From positions 6,024,096-6,088,095 of the forward strand of contig NC_079898.1 of the NCBI RefSeq assembly GCF_024868665.1: a DNA stretch of 64,000 nt, given 5' to 3'. The position numbers and the translations under genes are program-made. How positions within the stretch are numbered: the first letter of the stretch is position 1; the number at the start of each line of letters is the position of its first letter. The notes below the pieces were generated by a model that searched no databases, had not been told where the DNA came from, and was given only the letters and a program-made list of their open reading frames with translations. Source of the DNA: Triplophysa rosa (lineage: Eukaryota; Chordata; Actinopteri; Cypriniformes; Nemacheilidae). Shown here piece after piece: positions 1-13,047 of this stretch.

Positions 1-730
1 TGTTGTGGTAAAAAGTAGCAGATTATTTTGTTCAGACCAGTAAACTACGTGAATGTTGAACAGTTCAGTCGTTGATTAGGCTAATGTTGTCGTTATATAT
101 ATGTACATGCTATGCTCTGTTTTCATACCGAGTTGACTGTAGTTATAACATATTTTACACAAAGCCTGGTCGCGATTGTGTTTAGTGACTTCCGATATAA
201 TAACAAAAGAAAAGTACTATAGGTTACAAAACACATTCAAGTGTTGTGTTTCGGGTAAATACAAATGTTCCATGTAGCTAGCACGCTCTGTGCTAACTTC
301 TAACAATCAGCTGCTACCCCCGAGTCTACTTTGAGGTTGTAGTATATAAGAACATATGGTAACACGGACTACTTTACCTGATCGGTGGACATAGTTTGAA
401 CGACGTATCTGGGTCCGTCGGCTTAGTAAACAAACTCACGTGTATTGAGCTGCCAGCGGGAAATCTTTGCGACAGTTTTTATGACACTGCATACAGACAA
501 TTCCGCTAAACAACCACGTGGGGCAACAGTAAGCAAAAGTTACTCGTTGCCGCTTTAAGAATAAGTTGACAGCATATTTGAACACTTTCAAAACTCAAAT
601 GGCCTCCAGACTATTTTCTTCTTTGAAACGATGTACATGCAATTTATCAAATAAAATAATAAAACAAAACATATGCTTTAAAACGCAGGTATGTTTCTAC
701 AAAAATACAAAAAAGTTTTTGTAACTTTGT
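1..730. other. No recognised feature
   Basis: Unique-looking AT-rich sequence. I see no convincing exon, TIR or tandem repeat. Confidence 0.5.
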
Positions 731-810
731 CAGAAGAAAGCAAGTCATACAGGTTTGAAATGACAAAAGGGTGAGTAAATGATGACAGAACTTTCATTTT
801 TGGGTGAACG
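731..810. mobile_element. Right-end fragment of the GTTCACCC MITE family
   Basis: ACAGGTTTGAAATGACA, GGGTGAGTAAATGATGACAG and TTTCATTTTTGGGTGAAC occur in the family order. The remainder of the element is missing. Confidence 0.7.
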
Positions 811-1215
811 ATCACTAGTCGAAAGGTTTGCTATTACAGTGTTTCTAAGGTTTGTTTTCATCAGAATTGTTGAGGAGTTGCTCCCACACAACAATCCTTT
901 TTGGTTTAAGTTCATTTATTTAGACTCTTGTTTGTTAATTACAGAGGCGGGCGGACTCCGGTGCACAGCTATCATTGACTAACTGCTTAACAAACAATTA
1001 ACACTGACACACAAGTGTCCTCCCTCATCTAAAGACATGAGTAAAGATCTGCATCCACCAAGCAAACACACAGAGAGGGCACACAATCTCTTTTACCTTG
1101 TACCCATCATAGTGTCGCTTTTGTCATGTCCGCAACATGGGTCTACTATACATTCCTGCTGTAACCGCAGGCACAAATCACAATACATTAGAAGAAACAC
1201 ATCCCTGTTCACCTA

Positions 1216-1407
1216 CGCTCTTCTTTGTACCACCGAATTCTCTCTGCTTTTGGTTTGCCAATCAGCTGTCAACAATGCCGACTTGATTTCTGTCTTTGCC
1301 AGTAGCTCAATCCTCAACGCATCCCGATAATCCATGTCACAGTCCTCTTGAGCTTTCTCCACCGGCTGTCTAAAGCTGCCTTTTAGGACGAGGGCTGTAA
1401 TGACCCA
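1216..1407 (-). other. Coding-like open frame of unknown identity (64 codons)
   Basis: Reading leftwards this frame is open for 64 codons between TGA (1408-1410) and TAG (1213-1215). It encodes an acidic/amphipathic stretch with AQEDCDMDYRDALRIELLAK in its middle. Codon choice (GAG, GAC, CTG, ATC, AAG) looks more exon-like than most of the intron. CATTACAG at its start could be a splice acceptor, and an AATAAA lies on the same strand near 915. I recognise no family. It could be a last exon, a domesticated transposon fragment or chance. Confidence 0.25.
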
Positions 1408-1833
1408 TCAGTCTGGATCTATACATTAATCAAATATCCAACGATACAATATCAATGAAATCCGTACACGTCAATGTTGTCTTTTGGCTGTCACATCCAT
1501 AAGCATTTCCAATTCCTCTTTAAATTGGCAACAAATGTCAGGCAAAGCAGCGACGTTCTAATGATTGATTGATTCCCAGATTGAAGACTATACTATAAAT
1601 TCTACAACTTCCTACTTAAACGTTCATCCACAGATAACTTGTACATGTTCTGAAGATAACTGGAGGTCAACGAATGAGCAGCTGGTGGTGCCATCATTGC
1701 TTCAAACCCGTGCAACCCCTGTGGACAATAGTGGTACTGCAGGAGGGCTGTGGCTTAGGATAGGATTGATTTTTAAATAAAAATATCTCATATCAATGAA
1801 TCTCAATAGATACACCCGCACACACACACAGCA

Positions 1834-2178
1834 GCAGAGTTATTATAGTTTTATTTAGTTTTACTAATATTCAAAATTAGCTTTTATTTTTTATGTTAAT
1901 TTTAGTTAAAGTTTTAGCAATTTTGGTATATGCTTTTGTTATTTTGTAATTTATTTGTTTATTTGTTATGTTGATATATAATATTAATTCATTTTTATTT
2001 TAGTTTTTGTTAATTATTATAATTTTAGTGCTTTAAACTTATTTCAGTTTATTTTTGAGGAAACATTTTTTCAATTAGTTACATTTTTCCCCATCATTTT
2101 TAGGTCAACATTTCATTTGATTTCAATGAACAGAAACATTTTCAAAGTTTTAATTTTAGTAAACTAAAATAACCTTGC
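1834..2178. mobile_element. AT-rich MITE with TTATTATAGTTTTATTTAG ends
   Basis: The left GCAGAGTTATTATAGTTT and right AACTAAAATAACCTTGC are imperfect TIRs. The centre is made of TTTTAGTT and TTATTT runs. Confidence 0.5.
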
Positions 2179-2439
2179 AAAGCAGTGCATGTGATCTTAT
2201 AATAGGCTCAGTTAACAGTTAGACAGCATGAAGTGAAGAACAAACGGAGATAAAATTAGAGCCATGTTCAGATGCTGCAGTAAGAGGCATTACAATAATA
2301 ACCGGCTACACACACGCACACACACAGTTCTTTTGGGCTCAGCAGCACTAAAGACTGGCATCACGTCCTCAATCAGTTTAAACCGTCAGTTCTAGAAATA
2401 AATAAACCACTGCTCAGCTGGCACAGACACAAACACATT

Positions 2440-2479
2440 GAACCTGCATTATACATTGAACCTGCATTATACATTGTAA
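2440..2479 (+). repeat. Short tandem duplication
   Basis: TTGAACCTGCATTATACA occurs twice in direct succession. Confidence 0.9.
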
Positions 2480-3138
2480 GGAATCGATGTCTCTTGTGTT
2501 GGTCGGTTACAAGAACAGCTTGTGTTAGATTAAATAAACAGACCCGCGTTTATGTGGTGTGGATGTCCTGAATACAGTGTTCAGTGTTCCTGTGTAGTGA
2601 ATGTGAGGGGAGCAGAAAACCCCTCCTGCCCGCCCGCCACAAACGACTTCACACACCAGCAGATACCCATACTCAACAGAGGGCTGTAGTCAATAGCACA
2701 GCAACTGCAGAATCAATGACATTCAGATTGAAAAGAGAGAAGTAAGAGAGGAAATGTAGACAAAAAGACACAAGGACAATTCAACATAAAATCCAAATTG
2801 ACCATAGTAAACAACAACAAACACCATTTCTCACAGGAAAACTTAACGAATTTATGAGGTGGTTTTGTATGAAATCATACAATGTGAATTGTACAAAAAT
2901 GTATGATTATTAGATAAAAGCAGAAATTAGGCCAAACCCCTAAATCTGTCACTGGGGTGAAAGCAGATAGTAGCCTACTAAAGTGCACAAATGCATCACA
3001 ATATTTCAAACAAAATGTTAAAAAACTGAATTCGATTAACAGATTTTTTCCAAAACATAAAAATTAACATTAATGTAAATTCTTTAAGTATTCATCAAAT
3101 GTAATGTTAAATAAAACCTCCTAAAAAGTGATTTTTCA

Positions 3139-3158
3139 CACACACACACACACACACA
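3139..3158 (+). repeat. (CA)n microsatellite, short
   Basis: About ten CA units. A comparable short CA tract occurs at 23811-23828. Confidence 0.9.
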
Positions 3159-4419
3159 AAATTAGAAAAGAAAACAAACTAAATTCTAATGGATTGCTTC
3201 TTAGCTTCTAAAAGCACCAAATTAAAACAGTACATGTTTACGCAGGTGATAAGTTTACAGCTCAACCAAAAGGATTAAACAGATGTCATATCACGAAACA
3301 ATACGCAGAGCTCTAGGATGAATTTTTTTGGGTATCGATACACCGATATATTCTTACACCCCTAACTCATATGAATTCATCGAACTAGTCACCTTGTAAA
3401 ATAGTCACGAAGTGCCATGAAATTACACATTTATACACATTTCAGGTCACATCATGCACAATTTATCAGTGCACGTTTTTTAAAACAGTACAGTAAGTTG
3501 TCTTTCTTATCTCTTACAAAAATGTAACAAATCGCTCTGCCACTGAAAGAGCTTCTTTGCTTTAAAAGCCCTTTTATTTTTCAAACCCCTATACTGTATA
3601 CCACCCACTATTCAAGATCTACTCGATTCAATTTATTTTTTCGCACAAGATATCCTGTTCCACTGCGCAATACATCAGATTACTGGAGTGAAATGGGTTT
3701 GCGAACGCTATTTCATGTTGACTTTAAATACAATACAACTCTGAAAATCATTGTTCCATTTTATATCCATTCCTCATTTCTGTACGCAATAACACGTCTT
3801 TTGTGAATGGCTTGTAACAGCAGAGGCAGAAAAAAAAGAGTAAACCCGAGCGTGAGGTAACTGATGGCGAACACGTGTGTGTGAGCGTGCACGCACGATC
3901 TCAGACTGCAGAAAGAGCCGATTACTGCAGTGGTGGAATCCCTCGCGTGGAGAGCAGGGTTACCCCCCCTCCCTCCCTCCCTCTCCACCGCTAACCGGTA
4001 TCCCCTCCCTATTAATGCCAGTGTTTCCCTGTTTGATATGCGACGACGCCCCCGTCTTCCCCCGCACTGCGCTGAAAGAGCTCAGCAGAACGCATGTCTC
4101 ACGCTGTGCACGTGCCTGCATGCGAGGATTTCTGCACAGGATGTGAGATTTCTGTGGTTAACATGTTACACAAAAACGCATGGCATAAAAGCACCTTGAC
4201 ACAATCGGTCACACATGTTTGAGTGTGTAGAGTTAATAAATCCCTGCCGCAGCGTTTCAGAGTATTACTGCAACCGTGGCCATCTGGGTTTCTCTCACGC
4301 AACATAAAACCGTCACACATTTTTCACTGCTGATCATCATCATGAACATTAAGAGGCATGAGATGGTAATGCCATCATTAAAACATACAGCCCCCCAGGC
4401 ATTTGGTCTGCTGAGAGTC

Positions 4420-4465
4420 CACACGCACGCACGCACGCACGCACGCACACACGCACACACACACA
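4420..4465 (+). repeat. (CACG)n/(CA)n microsatellite
   Basis: GCAC tetranucleotides grading into CA dinucleotides. Alternating purine-pyrimidine sequence with potential to adopt Z-DNA. Confidence 0.95.
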
Positions 4466-5270
4466 AATACTGGACCCTTGTCACATTGATTTCTATTGGT
4501 CATTGTATTAATGATAAATTACTCCAACTATCCACTGCACAAACACACACTCATTCTCATACTGTAAGCAATATTTACATCTTCATCATAATAATACAAT
4601 AGACTGATGTTGGTAATGCGTCCGAAATGTCCTAGTTGAGGTTTCCCTCTATTTGTGTGGAGTTAAGATAAAGCATTGAAAACAATCACATTGCTGACTC
4701 AGTCTAAATCCATTCCTGTTTAACTCTCTACACATTTAGTGAAGCAGTGAATCACACAGTGAAGTTATTATGTCCATTTAGTGTCAGTCTTCCATAAATC
4801 TTATCACATCTGACAGTTAAATGTACTGTAATATTACGTATTACTCTGGAATCACATTATTACCAAAACTCTATCCCGCTTTATCTATACATTAATTGTA
4901 AACAACTTACAAAATGACTACATTTACGGTCATCACTGTAAAACTAATATACAGTAATGTACTGTATGTGTGCTCTAACTGAAATAGATTTTGAGAGCTT
5001 TCTTCACTGCTTGTTACTTTTAGTCTTTTTTAAAAATATATATTTTATGTTAAATTCTGTTCATTTAATTCAATTTTAAGATGGCATGAAATCAAACATG
5101 ATAATTCGAATAGTTTTACACAGTGTTGCAGTATTTATTATCAATTATTTATCCGTGCACATCATTATTGTTTTTTAATTCATTTACACTTCTAATCTTT
5201 CATCAAAAACATTAACCTACTTCCCTCCTCGAAAGACCTCTCTTCACTTCTGGTCAAGAGGAATGCAACA

Positions 5271-5978
5271 ACTGATCTATATAAATGACTGGATTGCACT
5301 TAGAACGCTAAACCAACGGCAGGAGGCGAAGCCACCGGAAGCGATTGCGCCGCCATCTTGGTATGCCCAACTGACAGAGAGCGCCATTGACTTACAGTCA
5401 AAATGACGATCTAAAATAACAGGTTTTTCAGCGTATTAGGCGCGCGATAAGTTTTTAGTTCACATGTGTGTTTAAATTAATTGTTACTTCTGATGTTTTT
5501 CCCATGTTTATTTTGGGCAGAATACTGACGTATAGAAATCAATGTATAGAATGCGAGTGTGTATTGCACACTGTTGTAATGGCACATGTGTAAATGTTTA
5601 GAAATGAAGCTTCATGACTTACAAATAAATACAGTCTGTACATGTTCTTTATTTAGATTTCAGAATAAGCACATTTGTCATATGTTGAGGTGTCTTGTTA
5701 GTCTGCTGATCTGATATGTACGCTACTGTAATGAAAATGAACGTAACTCACTCTATATCTAAAAAGACGGGAAAATTCCGACTTTAAATAATTAACCATT
5801 TACATGCTTAGGGTATTTGCGTTGTAAGAACTTACTGTGAGACTTTAGATATAAAAACGGGGACTGGTAAGTTACCATTTTATCATTAATATGTGAACGT
5901 TTGGGCATACCAACATGGCGGCGCGGTAGCTTCAGTGTAATGACGTCATGAGCAGGCCAGTCATTTATATAGATCAGT
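5271..5978. mobile_element. MULE-like MITE with 22-bp TIRs and 9-bp TSD (708 bp)
   Basis: The ends ACTGATCTATATAAATGACTGG and complement are perfect over 22 bp. GAATGCAAC occurs at 5261-5269 and 5979-5987, with one extra A before the left terminus. A 9-bp duplication fits Mutator-like elements best, with Merlin an alternative. Further inside, CGCCATCTTGGTATGCCCA on the left matches TGGGCATACCAACATGGCG on the right. No coding sequence. Confidence 0.85.
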
Positions 5979-5987
5979 GAATGCAAC

Positions 5988-7706
5988 GCTCAATATGGCC
6001 ACTTGAAAAAGGTGATTTTAGCTCTATTAAAGCTTAGCAAACCAAAGTTATGGTACAGTTCATGTCAGGTTTAATTACTGATCGCAAATATTCTATTTAA
6101 TTCTGAATTTTGCCAGCGATTTTATAAATATCATCCTGTGGTCTTACTATGACATTAATAGCTGCCCAGAGGCGTTGCAAACATGGATGCCGACCTACAC
6201 AACTTCTACAACCTGACTTTTTATGAATTCATACGAATTAGCTACCCTGCAAAATAGCAACAAATTCCTGTGAGATCAGGCTGGGATACATGTATGTACG
6301 TATTTATATACGGATGTGTGTGTATCAGTCTACATTAGAAGGCATGGTATAAACACACTTGAGTTGTCTAGCAATTTTTGACTTTTTATTATATCACTTA
6401 TTTCTTCTTTGGAAGATAATATTGTCACGATGCATGAACTTTAGTATTTACAGACTTAGCACTACATTGCAGTCTTGCAGGCAGATATAGTTTTTCTGCA
6501 TTAGATTTGGTTTCAAGTCAGTGCTGCTAAATCACCCTGTGTGGACCAATTTACTGTAATGTTTCACTTCTGCTTCTTTCTGCAGGGAGATATACGGTAG
6601 TGAAATAGAAAGGTACTAACAGTACAGCTTTCTGTATCCCCAAGATAATATCACAGATATTCATTTTCACATATTCACCTACAGCGAGACACCCACAACA
6701 CTGGCTGGTCACCATTAACCAGAATCATTGTGAAGAGCTCTTCTCTATCCACAAATAACCAGTACTACAGTTTCAACTAATCCACAGATAGCATCCACCC
6801 ACGCTGTAATGAAACGAACTGAATGGATTTGACAGCAAAATATAAACCACTCAAACAACTCCAGCACCTCTTAACCATCTGATTCTGAACCTGTCACAAG
6901 TGGAATTAATAACACTACAGTACATCAAACCAGTGATAGAGACTAGAGAGTATTATTGACATGATGCTTGTGTGGTAATTGTGTTTATTTGCATCACTCA
7001 GATTCAGACGCCACTATTGTGATTAACAGATAAATCTTTGAAAATAGGTATATTGTGTAGAACCATATTTTTCACCACAAAGTTTTTGTTACTGAAGCAT
7101 TTTTACATTATTTTTCAGCTAAATTTCAGAACATTGTTGAAAGTGGACTTATTTCACAAAAAAGCACCAAACATGTGGCGCTGTTCGGGGACTATTGCCT
7201 TTTTTCACTTTGTGAGTCTCTTGATCACAATGCATTCAGAATGTAAAGAAACTGAATTACATTTCATTGGCAAATGAATCCGATTTATTCACAAATGGTT
7301 TCACAATGCGTGAAGTCATATTTCTTAGTTTTTAATTATGAAACAAAGCATCGGGAAATGCAAATCCCGTTATGACTGATTGATGCGTACTGACAGGACA
7401 TCTGCTGCAGATTCAGACTGTTCTGTTTAATAGAAGAGATTTATGACGACTGCAAGTTGAGAGACAGACTGCAAAAAACACACTATTCAACACCAAACGG
7501 ACTGATGATTTTGCATTCATCTTACAAACTCACTGAAAACCAAAACCACTCAAATGCTATGAGAGCAGCATCCCTGAATGTACAAACATAGTGAATTGAA
7601 AGTATATACAGTACAATGAATGCTTGTTGAAGTGAACATAGTTGAGAAGTTAATGTAGCATTATGAATTTCATAATTTAATTTGTTGATAAATAACATAG
7701 ACTCCA
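5988..7706. other. No recognised gene
   Basis: AT-rich. The 79-residue frame at 7038-7277 has no recognisable motif. A fragment near 6225-6275 (ATGAATTCATACGAATTAGC, then GCAAAATAGC) is shared with about 3369. Confidence 0.5.
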
Positions 7707-8071
7707 CACTGTAAAAAACTTTTTCTCTTTTTTTTTACAGATTTTTTATGGTTTTTTAAAATATGGTAAAAAATGTCAAATTAAAGAAAAAGACCTCATA
7801 TTTACCAAAACAATGGGGGGATATGCAATTTTACAGGCGAAAGCTGTTATTTTACCTTTATTTCTGGCGTCCCCCTTGCCTGAACATTTTTGAAAAAGAT
7901 TTTTTTGTTACAGTTTATTTTTGAAAATACATTCAAAACCGTAAATTCACGAGAAAAATGGGGGAAACATGTAATTTTACAGGGAAAAAAATATATTTCA
8001 TGATTTATTTCTGGCGACCCCAGCTACCAGAAAATGTATGGTTTTTTTTACGAGATTTTTTTGTTACAGTG
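7707..8071. mobile_element. CACTGTAAAAAA-type MITE with duplicated core
   Basis: The ends are CACTGTAAAAAAC and TTGTTACAGTG. Two diverged head-to-tail modules, about 7786-7920 and 7958-8071, each contain AATTTTACAGG, TTTATTTCTGGCG and GATTTTTTTGTTACAGT. Confidence 0.72.
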
Positions 8072-8367
8072 TGTTGTAGAAAGGGAAAAGGGATACAGAC
8101 ATTTATGACTGGTTTGCTAAATGAGCTGATAAAAAAACAGCTGCCTCAAAAATAGCTGTGGACATTGGTTACTGCACATTTTAAAACCAAATGAAATTAG
8201 ACTTCACCAGTTCATTTTGTTAAACGACCCCTGGTCACAAGCTGAATAATTAATCTCTCCCTCATTTATAGGATTCACGTTTCCCATAACCATTCTTTAC
8301 TGCTGTCTGTTGTAGCTGTCAGCTATTGACTGTACGTCTCAATGTGTGTTTTCTCTATAATGTTTAA

Positions 8368-8933
8368 ATGGTCATATGACACGGCTAAAACGAATATTAT
8401 AGTTTGTTTTAGATGTAATGCAATGTGTACAGGCATACACGATTTAAGGTTCAAAAACGCTGTATTTTCCACATACTGTGCATGTTTGTATCTCCTCTTT
8501 GCCCCGCCTCTCTGAAACGTGTGGATTTTTTACAAAGCTCATCGCTCTGAAAAGCGAGGTGTGCTATGATTGGCCAGTTAACCAGTGCGTAGTGATTGGT
8601 CGAATACTGCAAGCGTGTGACGGAAATGAAATGCCTCTTACCATATTTGGAACATCAGGTTCCAGAGCAATTGCATTGACAGGTACGCCCACCTTACTTG
8701 CGTATACATTTGGGCGGTCTTAGTCAAATCATACCACGAACTGACGTAGATTTGTGGGGGTGTGGTTACACGAGGCGTTTCAGGCAGGTCTGGGTGAGCA
8801 TTCGCTTTTAGATAGAATGCATCTTTTGTTCCCACACTTTCATTTGTGCAATTTTACGTGTCTAATACATGCATGGGCAACTTATAACACACCAAAGACA
8901 CAGAAAAACACGTATTCACGCCATATGACCCCT
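8368..8933 (+). mobile_element. TTAA-flanked MITE copy 1 (GGTCATATG ends, 566 bp)
   Basis: It is flanked by TTAA at 8364-8367 and 8934-8937, with ends ATGGTCATATGACACGGC and CGCCATATGACCCCT. It is nearly identical throughout to 28063-28622. TTAA targets are typical of piggyBac-type elements, but no transposase is present, so the superfamily is inferred only from the flank. Confidence 0.88.
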
Positions 8934-9419
8934 TTAATGTAAAAACATGTAACAGTGTTAATGCATGTGTGTATGAGATTTGCCCACCCGGTGTGTCAGG
9001 GTCTGATTACCTGCAATGTTTACTGCACCACAGCAAAAGAAATAATAATTTACCCGAGTTGTAAGCTTGTGGTCTAAATTGAATGTCATGAGATAGCTAA
9101 GTGAGCCCTGTGAATTAATACAAAGGCATTGTGTAGAAAACACATCTTTTTTTACCGCATCCTTGCTGACTACACACAAAGACAGCATTCAGTGTTACCA
9201 ATGTGGTCTACAAATAAATGAACTAAATCTTTTGTAATGACATGGTCAAAAAGATCCAAAAGATAACATTTTCAGTTGTAAATAAACTTATAGAAAGAAA
9301 AACAAGAATTTATATATGTGCAGTGCACACAAAGGCAGGCCCACTTCAAACACCCCGGAAAATCGATACAACCCTGACCCTTGTCTTTCTTTTTTCCTAT
9401 CGTCTCTATCCCTCTCTCT

Positions 9420-9629
<210 letters not shown>

Positions 9630-9639
9630 AACTGAATGC

Positions 9640-11872
9640 TGATGTCTCCAGAGTCAGAGCAGGGTCTGTGTGGAAGCGTCACGCTGGCAGGCACAGCTGG
9701 GCTGGAAGGGTGGGAATTGGCCCTGTCTTGCGGTCCCTCTGTCAAAAGTTCCCACTGCCTGTCTAACTTCTCTCTGTGGCTCGGGTCCCCAGTGTGGATT
9801 TACTGTAACAGGCCTGAATAACAGCCAAAACAATGGACAATCACAATATTTTTGAGCCCTTTTAAGATATTTATGTATTTGTACTGAAATGGGCTAAAAT
9901 GTTAGTTTTCTAGTCATGTCAAACAGTTATTGTAAATTTATTCAAAATGTAAATGAATCCAAAAATAATATGTGGATAGCATAAAACTAAAAGAATGAGG
10001 GAAGCAAAGATGCTAAAACGAACTTTTTGTTTGTTTTTGTCTTTCTTCCTGTCAAGCTGCTTTAACATTGTATAAAGGGCTATAAAGTTTAATTGAGTTA
10101 TAATCTATAAGTGTAATAAATGTTTTTTTATTAATTACTTAATTTAATGGAAAATTTGGGATTTCCATGGCAATTCTTAATGGAAGTTTTCAATCAATTC
10201 ACACACAAAAAAAATGGACTGATCCACAGAAATGAACTTAATCTAGTCTAAACATTCCCATACTTCCAAATGACCAAACAAAGAAACATGGCCGAACATG
10301 GTCGAACATGGTCGAACTAAACTCATCGCAATATTTTAGATGCTTTTAGTCCTCCAATAATATAATCACACCCAAACCAAACAAAAGCTTCTCGGAGAGA
10401 CGCCGAACAAATGAAAAACAAATGATTCGCTGAAGTGAATCAATGAACACACAAAACCACACAGGTTTGGAACGCAATCACCCATGAGTAATCTGTATAC
10501 CCTTTGTCCCCCAATACACAAGCATTGTGACAAATGTTGCTTTTTACTAGCTCAATGAAACCAGGAGCAAAGATTAAAATGTCAAGACCGGTTCAAAATC
10601 AATATTCCTCCAAATCTTCAGCTTCCCTGGATCACTGTAGCTACAGTAGTTTCTATACGGTTGAATGGTTGCCAATAGCTCTTCTCTGCACTGAAGAAGC
10701 TGATAGTCCACCATCTGAAAACGCACAGACGCTACAGATGGAAAATATACTTCCCACTGTAACGCCAGCCAAACGATGCCATTAAAATAAAAATCTTATC
10801 TTTTCAATTCGCAGTCGTGGCCTACTTCCGTGAATCACGCCGTTCCTCTTCGGCAAACACGCCTCCCAGGAGATCCGATAAAAAAATTCCGCCTTAACCA
10901 AACAGAGCAAGACTGTTTTCGAGTGTTGAAACTGTACCGTCCTCCTCTATGAGTGAGATGATGGTGCCACTTCACCAGCGGCTTCATTAAGGACTCCAGG
11001 AATGTCCAAAGTGCAGCACCAGTGATTTGGTACCGTTAATACAAAATAGCTTCAGAGGTAGCCTGTTAGGAATCGAGAAGGTCACCAACTTCATTGGTTT
11101 GTGATGAGCACACACAGGGTGTTTATCAGTCCGCCGGGACAGTCATGCTTACAAGGTACAGGGGTTGAACAAGAGCTTTTGAGAATACAAATGATCAGTG
11201 GATTTGCCGAAGCTTCACTGGATAAGATGAAACATGGACCAGATTGGATTCCATTGAGAGATTAAATGTGGTCAAATTTTGTAGTATTTGATGTCAACTA
11301 TTCTGGTTATCATATGCGCTTTATGTAAGTATCTAAAAGCGATATCAAATATGTGCATTATGTCTTGCAGTACAAATGCAACCAAACGACCTGCCAATGT
11401 ATGTGTCATTACCATTGATCTAATAACAATACTGACAAACAAACAGTTACTGCTCTTGGCTCAATGACTTACTGTGGGCTAAGCAGTAAGTAGTGAAACT
11501 GAACTCTGAATCAGAAATTGAACACAACATTAAGCCTAAAAGCTAGAAACTGTACAGCTCATTTTTAATAAAAACTTGCTTCTCAAAGCCCAACAGCATT
11601 GTATCACTATTCTGTATATTAGAATTGTATAATTTTTCAATTTATGTTTAATTGAAAAACTTCAAGCACTGTTTAGTAGTATCATTCATTACTCTATTGT
11701 TTTCATTTCTTTTTCAATTTCACTTGTCATTTATTCTTCTGCTTTCGTTTTTCTTTTTGTTTATATTTCTGTTTATTTATTTTATATAGTACATTATATT
11801 ACTATTGCTGTTTACTTGTTTCGAAAACACGAAACACTGAAAATGCTTCAAAGCTACATGCTATCGTTTTAC
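9640..11872. other. No recognised gene
   Basis: Mixed composition. A short GAACATGGTC triplication lies at about 10292-10317. The small frame 10534-10785 has no domain. Confidence 0.5.
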
Positions 11873-12233
11873 CCTCAAGTTGTTCCAAATGAGTTTAAGA
11901 ACGATATTTGGAAGAATGCTTGTAACCAAACAACCATTGACTACCACAAAGGAAAAATTGCTTTATAAATGTCTTTGTTCTGTTGAACACAAAAGAAGAT
12001 ATTTTGAAGAATGTAGGAAAGCAAAGCGTTCTGGGGCACATTTGACTACCTTTGTCATTTTCCTACTATGGTAGTCAATGGGGTCCAAGAACTGTTTGGT
12101 TACAAGCATTCGTCCAAATAACTTTCTCTGTGTTCTTCAGAACAAAGAAATTTACACAGATTTGGTAGTTGAACAACTAATGGGTGAGTAAATGATGACT
12201 GAATTTTTATTATTGGGTGAACTGTTCCTTTAA
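11873..12233. mobile_element. MITE of the same family, left end missing
   Basis: The right end reads GGGTGAACTGTTCCTTTAA and the interior holds GAACACAAAAGAAGATATTTTGAAGAATG-type sequence. The usual left terminus (AGGGACAGTTCACCC) is absent, so the copy is truncated near 11873. Confidence 0.8.
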
Positions 12234-12242
12234 TCAATTTGT

Positions 12243-12489
12243 TAGTTGCACGATATGGCGCTGGTGAGCTTTTGGGATGCCAGAGTCGGCAAACTAATTT
12301 CTGGTCGTATAACACTGTATGGGAAAAGGAGGATTTTTGGCTGGCAAATACGGGTGTTTTTAGATAAAAAAGAACAAAGTAATATCATATGACAGATATG
12401 AAAACACAACTCGATAGTGTTATATGACCGTAAATTAGTCTGCCGACCCTGGCCTCACAAAAGCTCATCGGCACCATCTTGTGCAACTA
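12243..12489. mobile_element. Fold-back MITE copy 1 with long TIRs (247 bp)
   Basis: The left arm 12243-12316 and right arm 12416-12489 are inverted copies of about 74 bp (GCTTTTGGGATGCCAGAGTC against GGCCTCACAAAAGC and so on) around a loop of about 100 bp. The termini are TAGTTGCAC and GTGCAACTA. No coding capacity and no clear TSD. Confidence 0.85.
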
Positions 12490-13047
12490 GCACATTAAAA
12501 AGCTAAATATTTATATAAATTTGAACAAGTAGTGTGTCAAACATTGGCTGCTTTTCTATCCAAAGTTACAAATTTTGGAATATCACATGAAACATTTGCA
12601 AATAAAGCACAAAATCGTAACGTCCCAATAGACTGTCAGCAAATATCACTAAGGAAAATAACATTTTCTGCCATAACCCACAGTTATGATAAATATAATA
12701 TATAATAATTATATATAAAATACATAAATAATGTCAAATTACCTGTGCCTCAGACCACATAGATGAAACACAATAAACAATGCTTTCGGGGGCGGATTCC
12801 TATTCTTTAGGAACGCAGTCGTGTAAGACAGTTATGGGAGGTAATACCAAACCACTTTCATGTCAGACTTTGGCTGAAGCACTTCAGAACCACATTCCAG
12901 ATGCTGTGCAACCAGACCGGACCTGGTTAGTACAGTTATACCAACCACTGAGGCAAAGTCACGTGACTTTTTGATGCGCATCAAGGAATTTATTCAGTAA
13001 AAATATTAACATCAGATTTTTGTGCATTTCTTCTTAATAGATAACTA

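Larger units (their letters stand above)
2180..5260. other. Intronic sequence with only short repeats
   Basis: It contains the listed CA/CACG tracts and a C/T-rich run at 3963-3983. A fragment (TATGAATTCATCGAACTAGTC, about 3369) resembles one at about 6225. Overlapping open frames at 3761-4602 run on both strands and lack any domain. Confidence 0.5.
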
